Made by a program: the position numbers and the translations under genes. The notes under the pieces are model-generated. The model did not search any database. It worked only from the letters and a program-made list of their open reading frames with translations, and had not been told where the DNA came from. From an uncultured Porphyromonadaceae bacterium (GTDB lineage Bacteria > Bacteroidota > Bacteroidia > Bacteroidales > Muribaculaceae), in contig UQLL01000008.1 of NCBI GenBank assembly GCA_900541835.1, positions 16,206 to 80,205 of the forward strand: 64,000 nt of DNA, given 5' to 3'. Every line of letters starts with the position of its first letter. Position 1 is the first letter of the stretch. Positions 52,047 through 61,006 of the stretch are shown here, piece after piece.

Positions 52047-52072
52047 TAGTCTGAAATCAAGACTCACTCGTT

Positions 52073-52879
52073 TTGAATACGCACAACGACCCGGATAATG
52101 CTCCTAAGGGGGGTCTTTTCGGAGGCCGCCACCCGATACTTGTCAACGCGTTCCTGATAGCGGCGCTTGCCGCGCTCGGGCTGCTCATCGTCTACTTCTC
52201 CATGGCCATCTTCACCAAGCACGGCCAGACGGGCATGGTGCCCAATGTGGAGAACATGAATTACGCCTCCGCCACCGAGAAACTGCACGACGCCGGCTTC
52301 CGCGTGGAGATCCGCGACTCACTCTACCGCGACGACCTGCGTCCGGGCATCGTCATAGAGCAGTTTCCCAAGAGCGGCGAAATCGCCAAGCCGGGCCGCA
52401 AGGTATTCCTCTACATCAATGCCGTGCACCCCAAGCAGGTGATGATAGACGAAGAGGACCGTCCGGGCCTCAACGCCATGCGCGGCATGCCTTACCGTTC
52501 CGCCCTGGCCCACCTCCAGGAACTCGGGTTCAAGAACATCAAGATGGTGTACGTGCTGGGCGACAACAGGGACATGGTGGTGCGCGTCATGGCCGACGGC
52601 CGGCCAGTGCGCAAGCGCCAGCTCGTCCCCGTCACCGCCCACATTGTAGTGGAAGTCTACAACGATCGACTCAACCTGCTCTACGACTCCTTATATAATT
52701 TAGAGATGCTGCGCGACCCGACGTTCACCCCCGATTTCGTCTCAGAGGAGGGCGCCGAGGGCGAACAGGGCGCCTACACTGTCGAGCCGTCCGTGCCAGA
52801 GGAGAATACCGGCACCTACCACTACGAGGGCGAGGAGGGCGGTTCCGAGGAGGGCGAGAACGAGACCATCGGCCTCTGA
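52073..52879 (+). CDS. PASTA-domain membrane protein
   Basis: 268 residues. The start is taken as TTG at 52073, because the next in-frame stop is only 21 bases upstream and any later ATG would cut off the membrane segment (HPILVNAFLIAALAALGLLI, about 20-42). Two to three PASTA domains follow (GMVPNVENMNYASATEKLHD and DRPGLNAMRGMPYRSALAHL), with an acidic tail rich in Glu and Gly. PASTA domains bind peptidoglycan or act as sensors at the cell wall. The gene comes before rluD, an arrangement I know in Bacteroidales. Confidence 0.85.
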   Translation: MNTHNDPDNAPKGGLFGGRHPILVNAFLIAALAALGLLIVYFSMAIFTKHGQTGMVPNVENMNYASATEKLHDAGFRVEIRDSLYRDDLRPGIVIEQFPKSGEIAKPGRKVFLYINAVHPKQVMIDEEDRPGLNAMRGMPYRSALAHLQELGFKNIKMVYVLGDNRDMVVRVMADGRPVRKRQLVPVTAHIVVEVYNDRLNLLYDSLYNLEMLRDPTFTPDFVSEEGAEGEQGAYTVEPSVPEENTGTYHYEGEEGGSEEGENETIGL

Positions 52880-52908
52880 CCGGGATCGATAGTAACTATT
52901 ACTCTGTA

Positions 52909-52934
52909 ATTGGCGGCCGCTTCAGCGTGCCGCA
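52909..52934 (+). repeat. 26-base CCGCTTCAGCG element before rluD
   Basis: Begins ATTGGCGGCCGCTTCAGCG and ends TGCCGCA, ending 11 bases before the rluD ATG. Confidence 0.78.
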
Positions 52935-52945
52935 CCATCATCGAT

Positions 52946-54022
52946 ATGGCAGAAGAAATTGACCTGCAGCTGAACGAAGAGGAGTCCGAGTCCCCTGAGG
53001 CGCTGATCACCCTTCCCGACGGGCGCGAGCTCTATGAGCACTTCCACTTCACCGCCGACCGCGGCCAGAAGCCCCTGCGCATCGACAAGTACCTGGTGAC
53101 GCGCATGGAGCGCACCTCGCGTAACCGCATACAGCAGGCTGCCGATGCCGGATGCATCATCGTCAACGGCCGCGCCGTAAAGTCCAGTTACCAGGTAAAG
53201 CCCGACGACGAGATCAGCATCTGCATGGACCGCCCCCGCTACGACTTCGAGATAGTGCCCGAGGACATTCCCCTCGATGTGGTCTACGAGGACGCCTCCG
53301 TGCTGGTGGTCAACAAGCCTGCAGGGCTTGTGGTGCACCCTGGCCACGGCAACTGGACCGGCACCCTGGTCAACGCCCTGGCATACTACTTCCGCGACAC
53401 TGACGGCTACGACGTCAACGACCCGCGCTTGGGCCTGGTGCACCGTATCGACAAGGACACCTCCGGCCTGCTGGTCATCGCCAAGACCCCGGAGGCCAAG
53501 ACCGACCTCGGCCTGCAGTTCTTCAACAAGACCACCCGCCGCCTGTACAACGCCCTGGTGTGGGGCGAGCCCAAGGAAGACTCCGGCACTGTCGACGCAC
53601 CCATCTATCGCGACCCGCGCGACAAGCTCCGCATGGCCATCGCCCCCGACGAGATCGTCGGCAAGAGGGCTGTCACCCACTACCGCACCCTTGAGGATTT
53701 CGGCTATGCCACTTTGGTGGAATGTCGGCTGGAGACGGGTCGCACGCACCAGATCCGTGTGCACATGGCCTCGCTGGGTCACCCCCTTTTCAACGACGCC
53801 CGCTACGGTGGCGACCGCATATTGCGAGGCACTACCTCCGGCGCTTATCGCCAGTTCATCCATCACTGCTTCGACGCCTGCCCGCGCCAGGCCCTCCACG
53901 CCCGCACCCTCGGATTCCGCCATCCTGACACCGGCGAGGAGATGGACTTCGAGGCACCGCTGCCGACCGACTTCTCCTCCCTGCTCGACCGCTGGCGCGC
54001 ATTACGCCAGGCCGTGCGCTGA
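52946..54022 (+). CDS. rluD: RluD-type 23S rRNA pseudouridine synthase
   Basis: 358 residues from ATG 52946 (MAEEIDLQLNEEESE). An S4 RNA-binding domain (RIDKYLVTRMERTSRNRIQQ, about 45-105) is followed by the catalytic domain: GLVHRIDKDTSGLLVIAKT with Asp169, RLYNALVWGEPKEDSGTVDA and ETGRTHQIRVHMASLGHPL. RluD modifies uridines in helix 69 of 23S rRNA. The upstream frame overlaps a dispersed 26-base element, so the ATG after it is used. Confidence 0.92.
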   Translation: MAEEIDLQLNEEESESPEALITLPDGRELYEHFHFTADRGQKPLRIDKYLVTRMERTSRNRIQQAADAGCIIVNGRAVKSSYQVKPDDEISICMDRPRYDFEIVPEDIPLDVVYEDASVLVVNKPAGLVVHPGHGNWTGTLVNALAYYFRDTDGYDVNDPRLGLVHRIDKDTSGLLVIAKTPEAKTDLGLQFFNKTTRRLYNALVWGEPKEDSGTVDAPIYRDPRDKLRMAIAPDEIVGKRAVTHYRTLEDFGYATLVECRLETGRTHQIRVHMASLGHPLFNDARYGGDRILRGTTSGAYRQFIHHCFDACPRQALHARTLGFRHPDTGEEMDFEAPLPTDFSSLLDRWRALRQAVR

Positions 54023-54040
54023 CCTGCTGCTCCCAAGCGG

Positions 54041-54072
54041 CTTGCACATATTCCCGGAATTGTGTAATTTTG
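54041..54072 (+). promoter_or_regulatory. promoter of pyruvate:ferredoxin oxidoreductase
   Basis: CTTG (54041-54044), 20 bases, TAATTTTG (54065-54072). The leader of about 105 bases is GC-rich and may fold. Confidence 0.68.
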
Positions 54073-54183
54073 CAGCTGAAAAACAAAACAGTTCTACAGG
54101 TGTTCTAATTTAAGACACTGAATATTCTGGGAGGGCCGACGACCGTCTCCCCTCTCACAAAAACCACACTTCGACCAAGCTAT

Positions 54184-57100
54184 ATGGATAAAGCAAAGAA
54201 GTTCATAACGTGCGACGGCAATCAGGCCGCCGCCCACATCAGCTACATGTTCACCGAGGTAGCGGCCATTTATCCCATCACCCCGTCGTCGACGATGGCG
54301 GAGTACGTCGACGACTGGTCGGCGGCCGGCCGTCTCAACATCTTTGGCGAGCGCGTGCTGGTGCAGGAGATGCAGAGCGAGGCCGGCGCCGCCGGAGCCG
54401 TGCACGGCTCTCTCCAGGGAGGCGCCCTGACCAGCACATATACCGCTTCGCAGGGCTTGCTGCTCATGATTCCCAACATGTATAAGATAGCCGGCGAGCT
54501 GCTGCCGTGTGTGTTCCACGTCTCTGCCCGAGCCATTGCCGGACACGCCCTGAGCATCTTCGGCGACCACCAGGACGTCATGGCCGTGCGCCAGACCGGC
54601 TTCGCCATGCTCGCCGAGGGAAGCGTCCAGGAAGTCATGGACCTGGCCGGCGTGGCACACCTCAGCACCATCTCCAGCCGAGTGCCGTTCGTCAACTTCT
54701 TCGACGGCTTCCGCACCAGCCACGAGATACAGAAGATCGAGCGCCTGGACAACGAGGACCTCGAGCCCCTGCTTGACCGCGACGCCCTCGAGGCCTTCCG
54801 CCTCCGCGCCCTCAACCCGCTCAAGCCTGTGGCCCGAGGCACCGCCGAAAACCCCGAGACATACTTCCAGCACTGCGAGGCTTCCAACTCTTACTACGAG
54901 AAAGTGCCCGCCATCGTGCAGGGATACATGGACAAAATCAGCGCCATCACCGGCCGCAGCTACCACCTTTTCGACTACTACGGCGCCCCCGACGCCGACC
55001 GCGTGGTCATCGCCATGGGGAGTGTCACCGAGGCCTTGCGCGAGACCGTCGACTACCTCAACGCCAAGGGTGAGAAGACCGGCCTGGTGAGCGTGCGCCT
55101 CTACCGTCCTTTCTCCACAGAGCATCTGCTCAAGGCCATCCCGGCTACCGCCAGGCGCATCGCCGTGCTCGACCGAACCCGCGAGCAGGGAGCTGCCGGT
55201 ATGCCCCTCTACCTGGACGTCAAGAACGCCTACTACGGCAACGCCGCCGCCCCGCTGGTGGTAGGCGGACGCTACGGACTCGGCTCCAAGGATACTACTC
55301 CTGCACAGCTGCTGAGCGTCTTCGACAACCTCGCCCTGCCCCAGCCCAAGGACTCGTTCACCATCGGCATCGTCGACGACGTCACCTTCCATTCGCTGCC
55401 CGTGCACGAGGAGGTCAACCTCAGCGACCCCGGCTGCTTCCAGGCTAAGTTCTACGGCCTCGGCGCCGACGGCACCGTGGGCGCCAACAAGAACTCCGTC
55501 AAGATCATCGGCGACAATACCGACAAGTACTGCCAGGCCTACTTCGCATATGACTCCAAGAAGTCGGGCGGCTTCACCTGCTCCCACCTCCGCTTTGGCG
55601 ACGTGCCCATCCGCTCCACCTACTTGGTCAACACTCCCAACTTCGTGGCCTGCCACGTCCAGGCATACCTGCATATGTACGACGTCATGCGTGGTCTGCA
55701 GCCCGGCGGAACCTTCCTGCTCAACACCATCTGGAGCGGCGACGAGCTGGCAAAGAATCTTCCGAACCACATCAAGAGGTACCTGGCGCAGAACAACATA
55801 ACCCTCTACTACATCAACGCCTCAAAGATAGCCCAGGAAATCGGACTCGGCAACCGCACCAACACCATCCTGCAGTCCGCCTTCTTCCGCATCACCGAGG
55901 TCATCCCCGTCGACCTGGCCGTGGAGCAGATGAAGAAATTCATCGTCAAGAGCTATGCTAAGAAGGGACAGAACATCGTCGACATGAACTACCAGGCCGT
56001 TGACCGTGGCAACGAGTACCACCGCCTCGACGTAGACCCGGCCTGGGCACAGCTCCCCGACAGTTCGCTGCCCCTGCCTGACGCTCCCGAGTTCATCTCC
56101 AACGTCGTGGTGCCCATCAATCGCCAGAACGGCGACCTGCTCCCCGTGAGTGCTTTCATGGAGAGCGTCGACGGCACATGGCCCCAGGGCACCGCAGCCT
56201 ACGAGAAGCGCGGCGTGGCAGCCTTTGTGCCCGAGTGGAACAAGGACAACTGCATCCAGTGCAACCGTTGCTCCTACGTCTGCCCCCATGCCGCCATCCG
56301 TCCATTCCTGCTCAACGCCGACGAGCAGGCTGCCGCCCCCTTCGGTGACGACCACATGAAACCGGCCATCGGCAAGGGCTTCGAAGGGCTCAAGTTCGTG
56401 CAGCAGGTCGACGTTCTCGACTGTCTCGGCTGCGGCAACTGTGTGGACGTATGTCCCGGCATGCGCGGCAACAAGGCCCTCAGCATGAAGCACTTCGAGA
56501 CACAGGAAGCCCAGGATCGCAACTGGGAGTACCTGGTTAACAACGTCAGCAACAAGTCCTCCCTGGTCGACACCAGGCTCAACGTCAAGAACAGTCAGTT
56601 CGCCCGGCCCCTGTTCGAGTTCTCGGGCGCCTGCTCCGGATGCGGCGAGACTCCGTATGTCAAGCTCATCACCCAGCTCTTCGGCAACCGCGAGGTGGTA
56701 AGCAACGCCACCGGCTGCTCCTCCATCTACTCCGCCTCCATCCCTTCCACCCCCTACTGCACCGACGCCGAGGGCCACGGTCCCGCATGGGCCAACTCCC
56801 TGTTCGAGGACTTCTGCGAGTACGGTCTCGGCATGACCCTGGCCTACGACAAGATGCGCGAGCGCCTGGTAGAGATGCTCCGCCGCGTCGACGAGTGCCC
56901 GGATGCTCCGCAGGAGATGCGCGACGCCGCACACGCCTGGCTTGCCGACCGCGACGACGCCGACAAGTCCATGGAAGCCGCCCGCAAGCTCATCGAGCTG
57001 GCCAGGCCGGGCGCCGAGAAGGGCTGCTCCGACTGCAAGGCCCTAATGGCCCTGAGCGGCTACTTGCCCAAGCGCAGCCAGTGGATCATCGGCGGCGACG

Positions 57101-57774
57101 GCGCCAGCTACGACATCGGCTACGGCGGCCTCGACCACGTCATAGCCTCAGGCAAGAACGTCAACATCCTCGTGCTCGACACCGAGGTGTACTCCAACAC
57201 CGGCGGCCAGTCGTCTAAGGCCACGCCCATCGGCGCCATCGCCAAGTTCGCCGCCGCCGGCAAGCGCATCCGCAAGAAGGACCTCGGCCTGATGGCCACC
57301 ACTTACGGTTACGTCTATGTGGCTCAGGTGGCCATGGGCGCCGACCAGGCCCAGACCCTCAAGGCCCTGCGCGAGGCCGAGGCCTACGACGGCCCGTCGC
57401 TCGTCATCGCCTACTCCCCATGCATCAATCACGGTCTCAAGGCGGGCATGGGCCACAGCCAGGACGAGGAGAAGCGCGCCGTGGAGTGCGGCTACTGGCA
57501 GCTCTGGCGCTATAACCCCGACAACGAGGCTCAGGGCCAGAACCCCTTCATGCTCGACAGCAAGGAACCCGACTGGAGTAAGTTCGAGGACTTCCTCAAG
57601 GGTGAGGTCCGCTTTGCCTCTGTGCTCAAGCAGTACCCCGACGAGGCCGCCGAGCTCTTCCGTGCCGCCAGGGACAACGCCCGCTGGCGTTACAACAACT
57701 ACGTGCGCCTCACAAAGCAGAGCTGGGGGATGGATCCTGAAATAACCAAGGAGGAAGAAAACCTGCGAAAGTAA
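54184..57774 (+). CDS. nifJ: pyruvate:ferredoxin (flavodoxin) oxidoreductase
   Basis: 1196 residues in one chain, the bacterial homodimer form. It splits pyruvate to acetyl-CoA and CO2 and reduces ferredoxin. Order: pyrimidine-binding domain (AAIYPITPSSTMAEYVDDW), transketolase C-like domain, gamma domain (KFYGLGADGTVGANKNSVK), 2x[4Fe-4S] domain (CIQCNRCSYVCPHAAI and CLGCGNCVDVCPGMRG) and ThDP domain with the proximal cluster (CSGCGETPYVKL) and GGDGASYDIGYGGLDH. A central enzyme of anaerobic energy metabolism; monocistronic, with its own promoter and terminator. Confidence 0.97.
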   Translation: MDKAKKFITCDGNQAAAHISYMFTEVAAIYPITPSSTMAEYVDDWSAAGRLNIFGERVLVQEMQSEAGAAGAVHGSLQGGALTSTYTASQGLLLMIPNMYKIAGELLPCVFHVSARAIAGHALSIFGDHQDVMAVRQTGFAMLAEGSVQEVMDLAGVAHLSTISSRVPFVNFFDGFRTSHEIQKIERLDNEDLEPLLDRDALEAFRLRALNPLKPVARGTAENPETYFQHCEASNSYYEKVPAIVQGYMDKISAITGRSYHLFDYYGAPDADRVVIAMGSVTEALRETVDYLNAKGEKTGLVSVRLYRPFSTEHLLKAIPATARRIAVLDRTREQGAAGMPLYLDVKNAYYGNAAAPLVVGGRYGLGSKDTTPAQLLSVFDNLALPQPKDSFTIGIVDDVTFHSLPVHEEVNLSDPGCFQAKFYGLGADGTVGANKNSVKIIGDNTDKYCQAYFAYDSKKSGGFTCSHLRFGDVPIRSTYLVNTPNFVACHVQAYLHMYDVMRGLQPGGTFLLNTIWSGDELAKNLPNHIKRYLAQNNITLYYINASKIAQEIGLGNRTNTILQSAFFRITEVIPVDLAVEQMKKFIVKSYAKKGQNIVDMNYQAVDRGNEYHRLDVDPAWAQLPDSSLPLPDAPEFISNVVVPINRQNGDLLPVSAFMESVDGTWPQGTAAYEKRGVAAFVPEWNKDNCIQCNRCSYVCPHAAIRPFLLNADEQAAAPFGDDHMKPAIGKGFEGLKFVQQVDVLDCLGCGNCVDVCPGMRGNKALSMKHFETQEAQDRNWEYLVNNVSNKSSLVDTRLNVKNSQFARPLFEFSGACSGCGETPYVKLITQLFGNREVVSNATGCSSIYSASIPSTPYCTDAEGHGPAWANSLFEDFCEYGLGMTLAYDKMRERLVEMLRRVDECPDAPQEMRDAAHAWLADRDDADKSMEAARKLIELARPGAEKGCSDCKALMALSGYLPKRSQWIIGGDGASYDIGYGGLDHVIASGKNVNILVLDTEVYSNTGGQSSKATPIGAIAKFAAAGKRIRKKDLGLMATTYGYVYVAQVAMGADQAQTLKALREAEAYDGPSLVIAYSPCINHGLKAGMGHSQDEEKRAVECGYWQLWRYNPDNEAQGQNPFMLDSKEPDWSKFEDFLKGEVRFASVLKQYPDEAAELFRAARDNARWRYNNYVRLTKQSWGMDPEITKEEENLRK

Positions 57775-57794
57775 CCCCTAACCGCCTATCCATT

Positions 57795-57834
57795 ACAGAG
57801 GGTGGCTGCAATTTAGCAGTCATTCTCTGTTTTT
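57795..57834 (+). terminator. terminator of the pyruvate:ferredoxin oxidoreductase gene
   Basis: ACAGAG (57795-57800) pairs with CTCTGT (57825-57830), with an inner GCTGC/GCAGT stem, followed by TTTT. Confidence 0.8.
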
Positions 57835-57880
57835 GCTGGTGTCCCGATTTTTCGTGTCTTTTCGGAGGACTGATTCGGGG

Positions 57881-58642
57881 TTATCTGCCTTGGCGGTAGA
57901 GTAAGCGGGCGAGGCCGTAGAGTTGGCGGCGGAAGTGAGGACGGAAGCAAAGCAGGCGGTCGAACCAGCCCATGAGGGGATTGTATAGCTTTACCAGCGC
58001 TCCAACGAGAACCATGGCCACCAGCGTGCCTACGCCCACCACATGCCACTGCCAGCGGCCGAAATAGAAGTATCCCAGGGCAATGGCGATGGTCACCAGG
58101 GAGATGTCTACCAGGATCTTGACTTTCGGAAAGGGTGCGCCGGTGACGCGGCTTACGGCCACGGGGAAACCCTCGCCGGGCATCGTCACCGACCCACAGC
58201 GTATCTCCATGGAAATGCCGAAGGCCAGCACCGCGCAACCGGCCAGCTGAACGCCAATCTGCAACGGGAGAGTGTCGCAGACGACAGGAGCAGTGAGAAC
58301 CATGTTGATGTCGAGCAGGAAGCCGAACAGAAAGCCTATCACCAGTTGGAACAGTTGAACAAGCTCGAAGCGCCGCCGGAGCACCAGCATCTGCCCTCCC
58401 ACAAGCAGGAAGTTCATCAGATAGGTATATTCTCCGATGGTAAACGCAGGGGCCTGCCCCGATTCACCGGCCAATGTCATGACGTACGGGATTGTGGAAA
58501 TAACGCTGCTGCCGAGGTTGGAACGCAGGCACAGCGCTGCGCCAAGGGTCATAACGAACAGCGATACGCACAGCAGCACGTGCTGCCAGATAAATCCTTC
58601 GAGTCTCTGCGCACGAGACTTATTTGCGGTCAGTTCTGTCAT
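57881..58642 (-). CDS. YczE/YitT-like integral membrane protein
   Basis: 253 residues with about six membrane segments. FVMTLGAALCLRSNLGSSVISTIPYVM and FGISMEIRCGSVTMPGEGFPVAVS recall the YczE/YitT (DUF6198) group, whose function is unknown. The C-terminus is short and basic (RPHFRRQLYGLARLLYRQGR). It stands alone, convergent to the pyruvate enzyme and divergent from the glycosyltransferase. Confidence 0.72.
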   Translation of the reverse strand: MTELTANKSRAQRLEGFIWQHVLLCVSLFVMTLGAALCLRSNLGSSVISTIPYVMTLAGESGQAPAFTIGEYTYLMNFLLVGGQMLVLRRRFELVQLFQLVIGFLFGFLLDINMVLTAPVVCDTLPLQIGVQLAGCAVLAFGISMEIRCGSVTMPGEGFPVAVSRVTGAPFPKVKILVDISLVTIAIALGYFYFGRWQWHVVGVGTLVAMVLVGALVKLYNPLMGWFDRLLCFRPHFRRQLYGLARLLYRQGR

Positions 58643-58769
58643 AGTTCATTTTCCACTGCAAAATTACTCAATCTTCCCCGCAGCCGCAAATATGGCTTTT
58701 ATCTCAATTGAAAACAGGCCTTTTAGGAAATAATTCCTCGTTTTTCATTCCTGATTCCTAATTAATTCC

Positions 58770-58777
58770 TATCTTTG
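58770..58777 (+). promoter_or_regulatory. -7 box of the glycosyltransferase promoter
   Basis: TATCTTTG four bases (CGGT) before the ATG; only a T-rich string at the -33 position. Confidence 0.6.
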
Positions 58778-58781
58778 CGGT

Positions 58782-59678
58782 ATGAAGGAGACGAGACCCA
58801 CGGTGAGCGTGGTGATGGTGGCCTACCGGCAGCAGGAGCTGATCGGGCGTGCCATCAAGGGAGTGGTGCGGCAGAATGGCCCGTTTGACGTCGAGCTGAT
58901 AGTGGTCGATGACTGTAGCCCGGACGATACCTACGAGCGTGCCTGTGAGTGGCAGCGCCGCTATCCTGGTGTGATTAAGGTCTTCCGCAACAGCCGCAAT
59001 GTGGGTCTGCGGCAGAACTACCTGCGTGCGCTGCAGCGTTGCACCGGTAAGTACCTGGCCATGTGTGACGCCGACGACTACTGGTGCGACCGCACCAAGC
59101 TGCGCCGGCAGGTCGGATATATGGAGTCGCATCCGGAGTGTGCCATCACTTTCCACAGGGTCGTCAACCATTTCGCCGGAACGGGAGTCAAGAGCCTCAG
59201 CAACGGCGGGCAGAAGTCCGACACGACTCTCGCCGACCTCAGCCGGGGCAATTACATCACCAATTGTTCCGTTATGTATCGGCGCGAGCTGGTGCGGATG
59301 TCGGAGCTTGAGAAGTGGTTTTCGCTCGATGTATGGCCAGATTATCCCACGCACATGCTCTATGCCCGGCATGGTTCCATCAAATATTTCCCGCGCCCCA
59401 TGGCTGTCTATCGCCAGGGGGGCAAAGGCGCCTGGACGGCGGCAGGCGAAAAGGCCCGGTTGCAGAAGGCGCTGACGGTGCGGGAGTATCTGCTCGATGA
59501 GTTCGGCGATAGTTCGGAGGCGCAGGAAGGTCTACGCTTCGCCATGGACAATATCCGCAGAGCCATGCAGGACATCGACTCCGGCATGCGCCTCACTGCT
59601 CATAAGCCGCTGCTCAAGCACCTGCTCACCGCCTGCCGCAAGGCCGTCTCGCTGTTTGTTCCGCTCCCGCGCCCGTAG
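58782..59678 (+). CDS. family 2 glycosyltransferase
   Basis: 298 residues. The GT-A fold begins PTVSVVMVAYRQQELIGRAI; DVELIVVDDCSPDDTYE and the DxD motif in LAMCDADDYWCDR bind the nucleotide sugar and metal. A typical length for cell-surface polysaccharide or lipopolysaccharide sugar transferases; donor and acceptor cannot be named. No other polysaccharide gene is near. The gene ends 8 bases before the left end of the IS982 element, so the insertion spared it. Confidence 0.9.
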   Translation: MKETRPTVSVVMVAYRQQELIGRAIKGVVRQNGPFDVELIVVDDCSPDDTYERACEWQRRYPGVIKVFRNSRNVGLRQNYLRALQRCTGKYLAMCDADDYWCDRTKLRRQVGYMESHPECAITFHRVVNHFAGTGVKSLSNGGQKSDTTLADLSRGNYITNCSVMYRRELVRMSELEKWFSLDVWPDYPTHMLYARHGSIKYFPRPMAVYRQGGKGAWTAAGEKARLQKALTVREYLLDEFGDSSEAQEGLRFAMDNIRRAMQDIDSGMRLTAHKPLLKHLLTACRKAVSLFVPLPRP

Positions 59679-59685
59679 TTAATGA

Positions 59686-60646
59686 ACGCGAGTTCGAGAT
59701 AAAACTCCACAAAATCAGACAACGACATATTGACACGCAAAATCGGACGATCCAACCGAATCGCCTGATTTTTTTTAACCGTTGCCGTTTATTGCCAGAT
59801 TACGAGCTGCCCGTTTGACTCAGGCACCTCGTAATCGAAATTGACTTGCGGCTTTGTGGAGAAGAAGCAGTATGCCCCCATTGCCGCGAGCAGGTTCATG
59901 ATGAAATTATGGACGCTGCGATGGCGGGAATGCACCAGTCGCGCCACATTCTTGAGCATGTCGTTGACTGACTCGATGACGCTTCTCTTGCGGAGCATTG
60001 TCTTGTCGTAGAGGGGCATCAGACGCTGTTTCATGTTCGAGCGCAGCCCGGTCACGAGATGTACCCCGTTGTCCCACAGATGCCCGAAAAGCGACTGCGA
60101 GATGTATCCCCTGTCAGCGTGCAGCTTGCCGAACACCCTGTCTGTCAGCGTGTCCATGACTGACTCCTCGCGGTCGTCGACGTTGGCTCGGGTCAGCACG
60201 AAGCTCACAAGCTCGCCCTTTTCGTTACAGAGAAGATGCAGCTTGAAGCCGACGTACCATCCCATGGTGCTCCTGCCCTTGGCCGCGATGCCCTTGAATA
60301 CCTTCATGTTGAATTCACGCTTGTTGTGCATAACCGGGATGCAGGTGCTGTCAACAAAGCTGATGCCCGTGCATTTCCCGAAACAGGCAAGGCGCAGGAA
60401 CATCGTCAGGGCTACGAAGCAACGCGGCATGACCTCGACGAAACGGCTGTACGAGAACCGGCTCGGGAACAGATGCCTCCACTGTCCGCACACGCATGAC
60501 AGGTAATAATGCTTGAAGTTGCGGTAGGTATTGAAGTGGAAGCAGATCAGGATCGTGATGACTTCCGCATCGGACATCATGCGCTTCCTGCGTCGTTTAG
60601 GAGCGTCGGGAGAAGTTTCAGGGCATTTTTTATCCCGAACTCGCGT
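59686..60646. mobile_element. IS982-family insertion sequence, 961 bases
   Basis: Terminal inverted repeats are visible: ACGCGAGTTCGAGATAAAA at 59686 and, reversed from 60646, ACGCGAGTTCGGGATAAAA. The element contains one transposase gene on the minus strand. I find no matching target duplication: the left flank ends AATGA and the right begins AAATA. It sits exactly at the border between GC-rich chromosome and the AT-rich island. Confidence 0.8.
59789..60580 (-). CDS. IS982-family transposase, short N-terminus
   Basis: 263 residues with the DDE fold of IS982: MMSDAEVITILICFHFNTYR at the start, GISFVDSTCIPVMHNKRE (first Asp), FGKLHADRGYISQSLFGHLW (second Asp) and KRSVIESVNDMLKNVARLVH (Glu). 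Related transposases have roughly 30-60 more residues before SDAEVITIL. Here only about 65 bases separate the ATG from the right inverted repeat, and no alternative start exists in frame. The protein may be N-terminally shortened and inactive, or this subgroup is simply shorter. Confidence 0.85.
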   Translation of the reverse strand: MMSDAEVITILICFHFNTYRNFKHYYLSCVCGQWRHLFPSRFSYSRFVEVMPRCFVALTMFLRLACFGKCTGISFVDSTCIPVMHNKREFNMKVFKGIAAKGRSTMGWYVGFKLHLLCNEKGELVSFVLTRANVDDREESVMDTLTDRVFGKLHADRGYISQSLFGHLWDNGVHLVTGLRSNMKQRLMPLYDKTMLRKRSVIESVNDMLKNVARLVHSRHRSVHNFIMNLLAAMGAYCFFSTKPQVNFDYEVPESNGQLVIWQ

Positions 60647-60661
60647 AAATAGTCAAAACAA

Positions 60662-61006
60662 CTATTTAGATAAGGGCTGCACATGATATACTTTCGGCCA
60701 TTCTATTGTGCTTGATGCGAGTATATCATTCCCCCATAGTAAGGTTGCTATGATTATGCTCGCATATATGAATATTTCAATAAATCGTAGCCTTTTAGAG
60801 GTATGAATGAGATATAGAGAGATTGATAGCAAGACAATCCCCACAAGAGAGATCAAAAGATAATCATATCTACCTAAAGGGTAATAATATACCCTCGCTG
60901 CACATTCACCAATTGCAACATAATGGCTTTCCAAAATAAATAGAACAGCAATCAGATAGACCATTAGGATGAATATCTTTATGACAAATTTAACTGAATT
61001 TCTCAT
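60662..61006 (-). CDS. small membrane protein of the AT-rich island
   Basis: 114 residues from ATG 61006 (MRNSVKFVIKIFILMVYLIA). Three hydrophobic segments are predicted by eye (about 7-25, 45-67 and 75-92). No family recognised. It overlaps the previous gene by 17 bases and is the last gene of the island array, 16 bases from the IS982 end. Such small multi-span proteins at the end of an array can be immunity or partner proteins, but nothing shows this here. Confidence 0.6.
   Translation of the reverse strand: MRNSVKFVIKIFILMVYLIAVLFILESHYVAIGECAARVYYYPLGRYDYLLISLVGIVLLSISLYLIHTSKRLRFIEIFIYASIIIATLLWGNDILASSTIEWPKVYHVQPLSK

Noticed and set aside
54094..55770. Minus-strand frame of 558 codons opposite the pyruvate:ferredoxin oxidoreductase
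   Set aside because: Low-complexity Val/Gly/Asp-rich product typical of the strand opposite a high-GC gene; no motif.
59680..60660. Target-site duplication around the IS982 element
   Set aside because: Flanks AATGA and AAATA do not match at any tested length.
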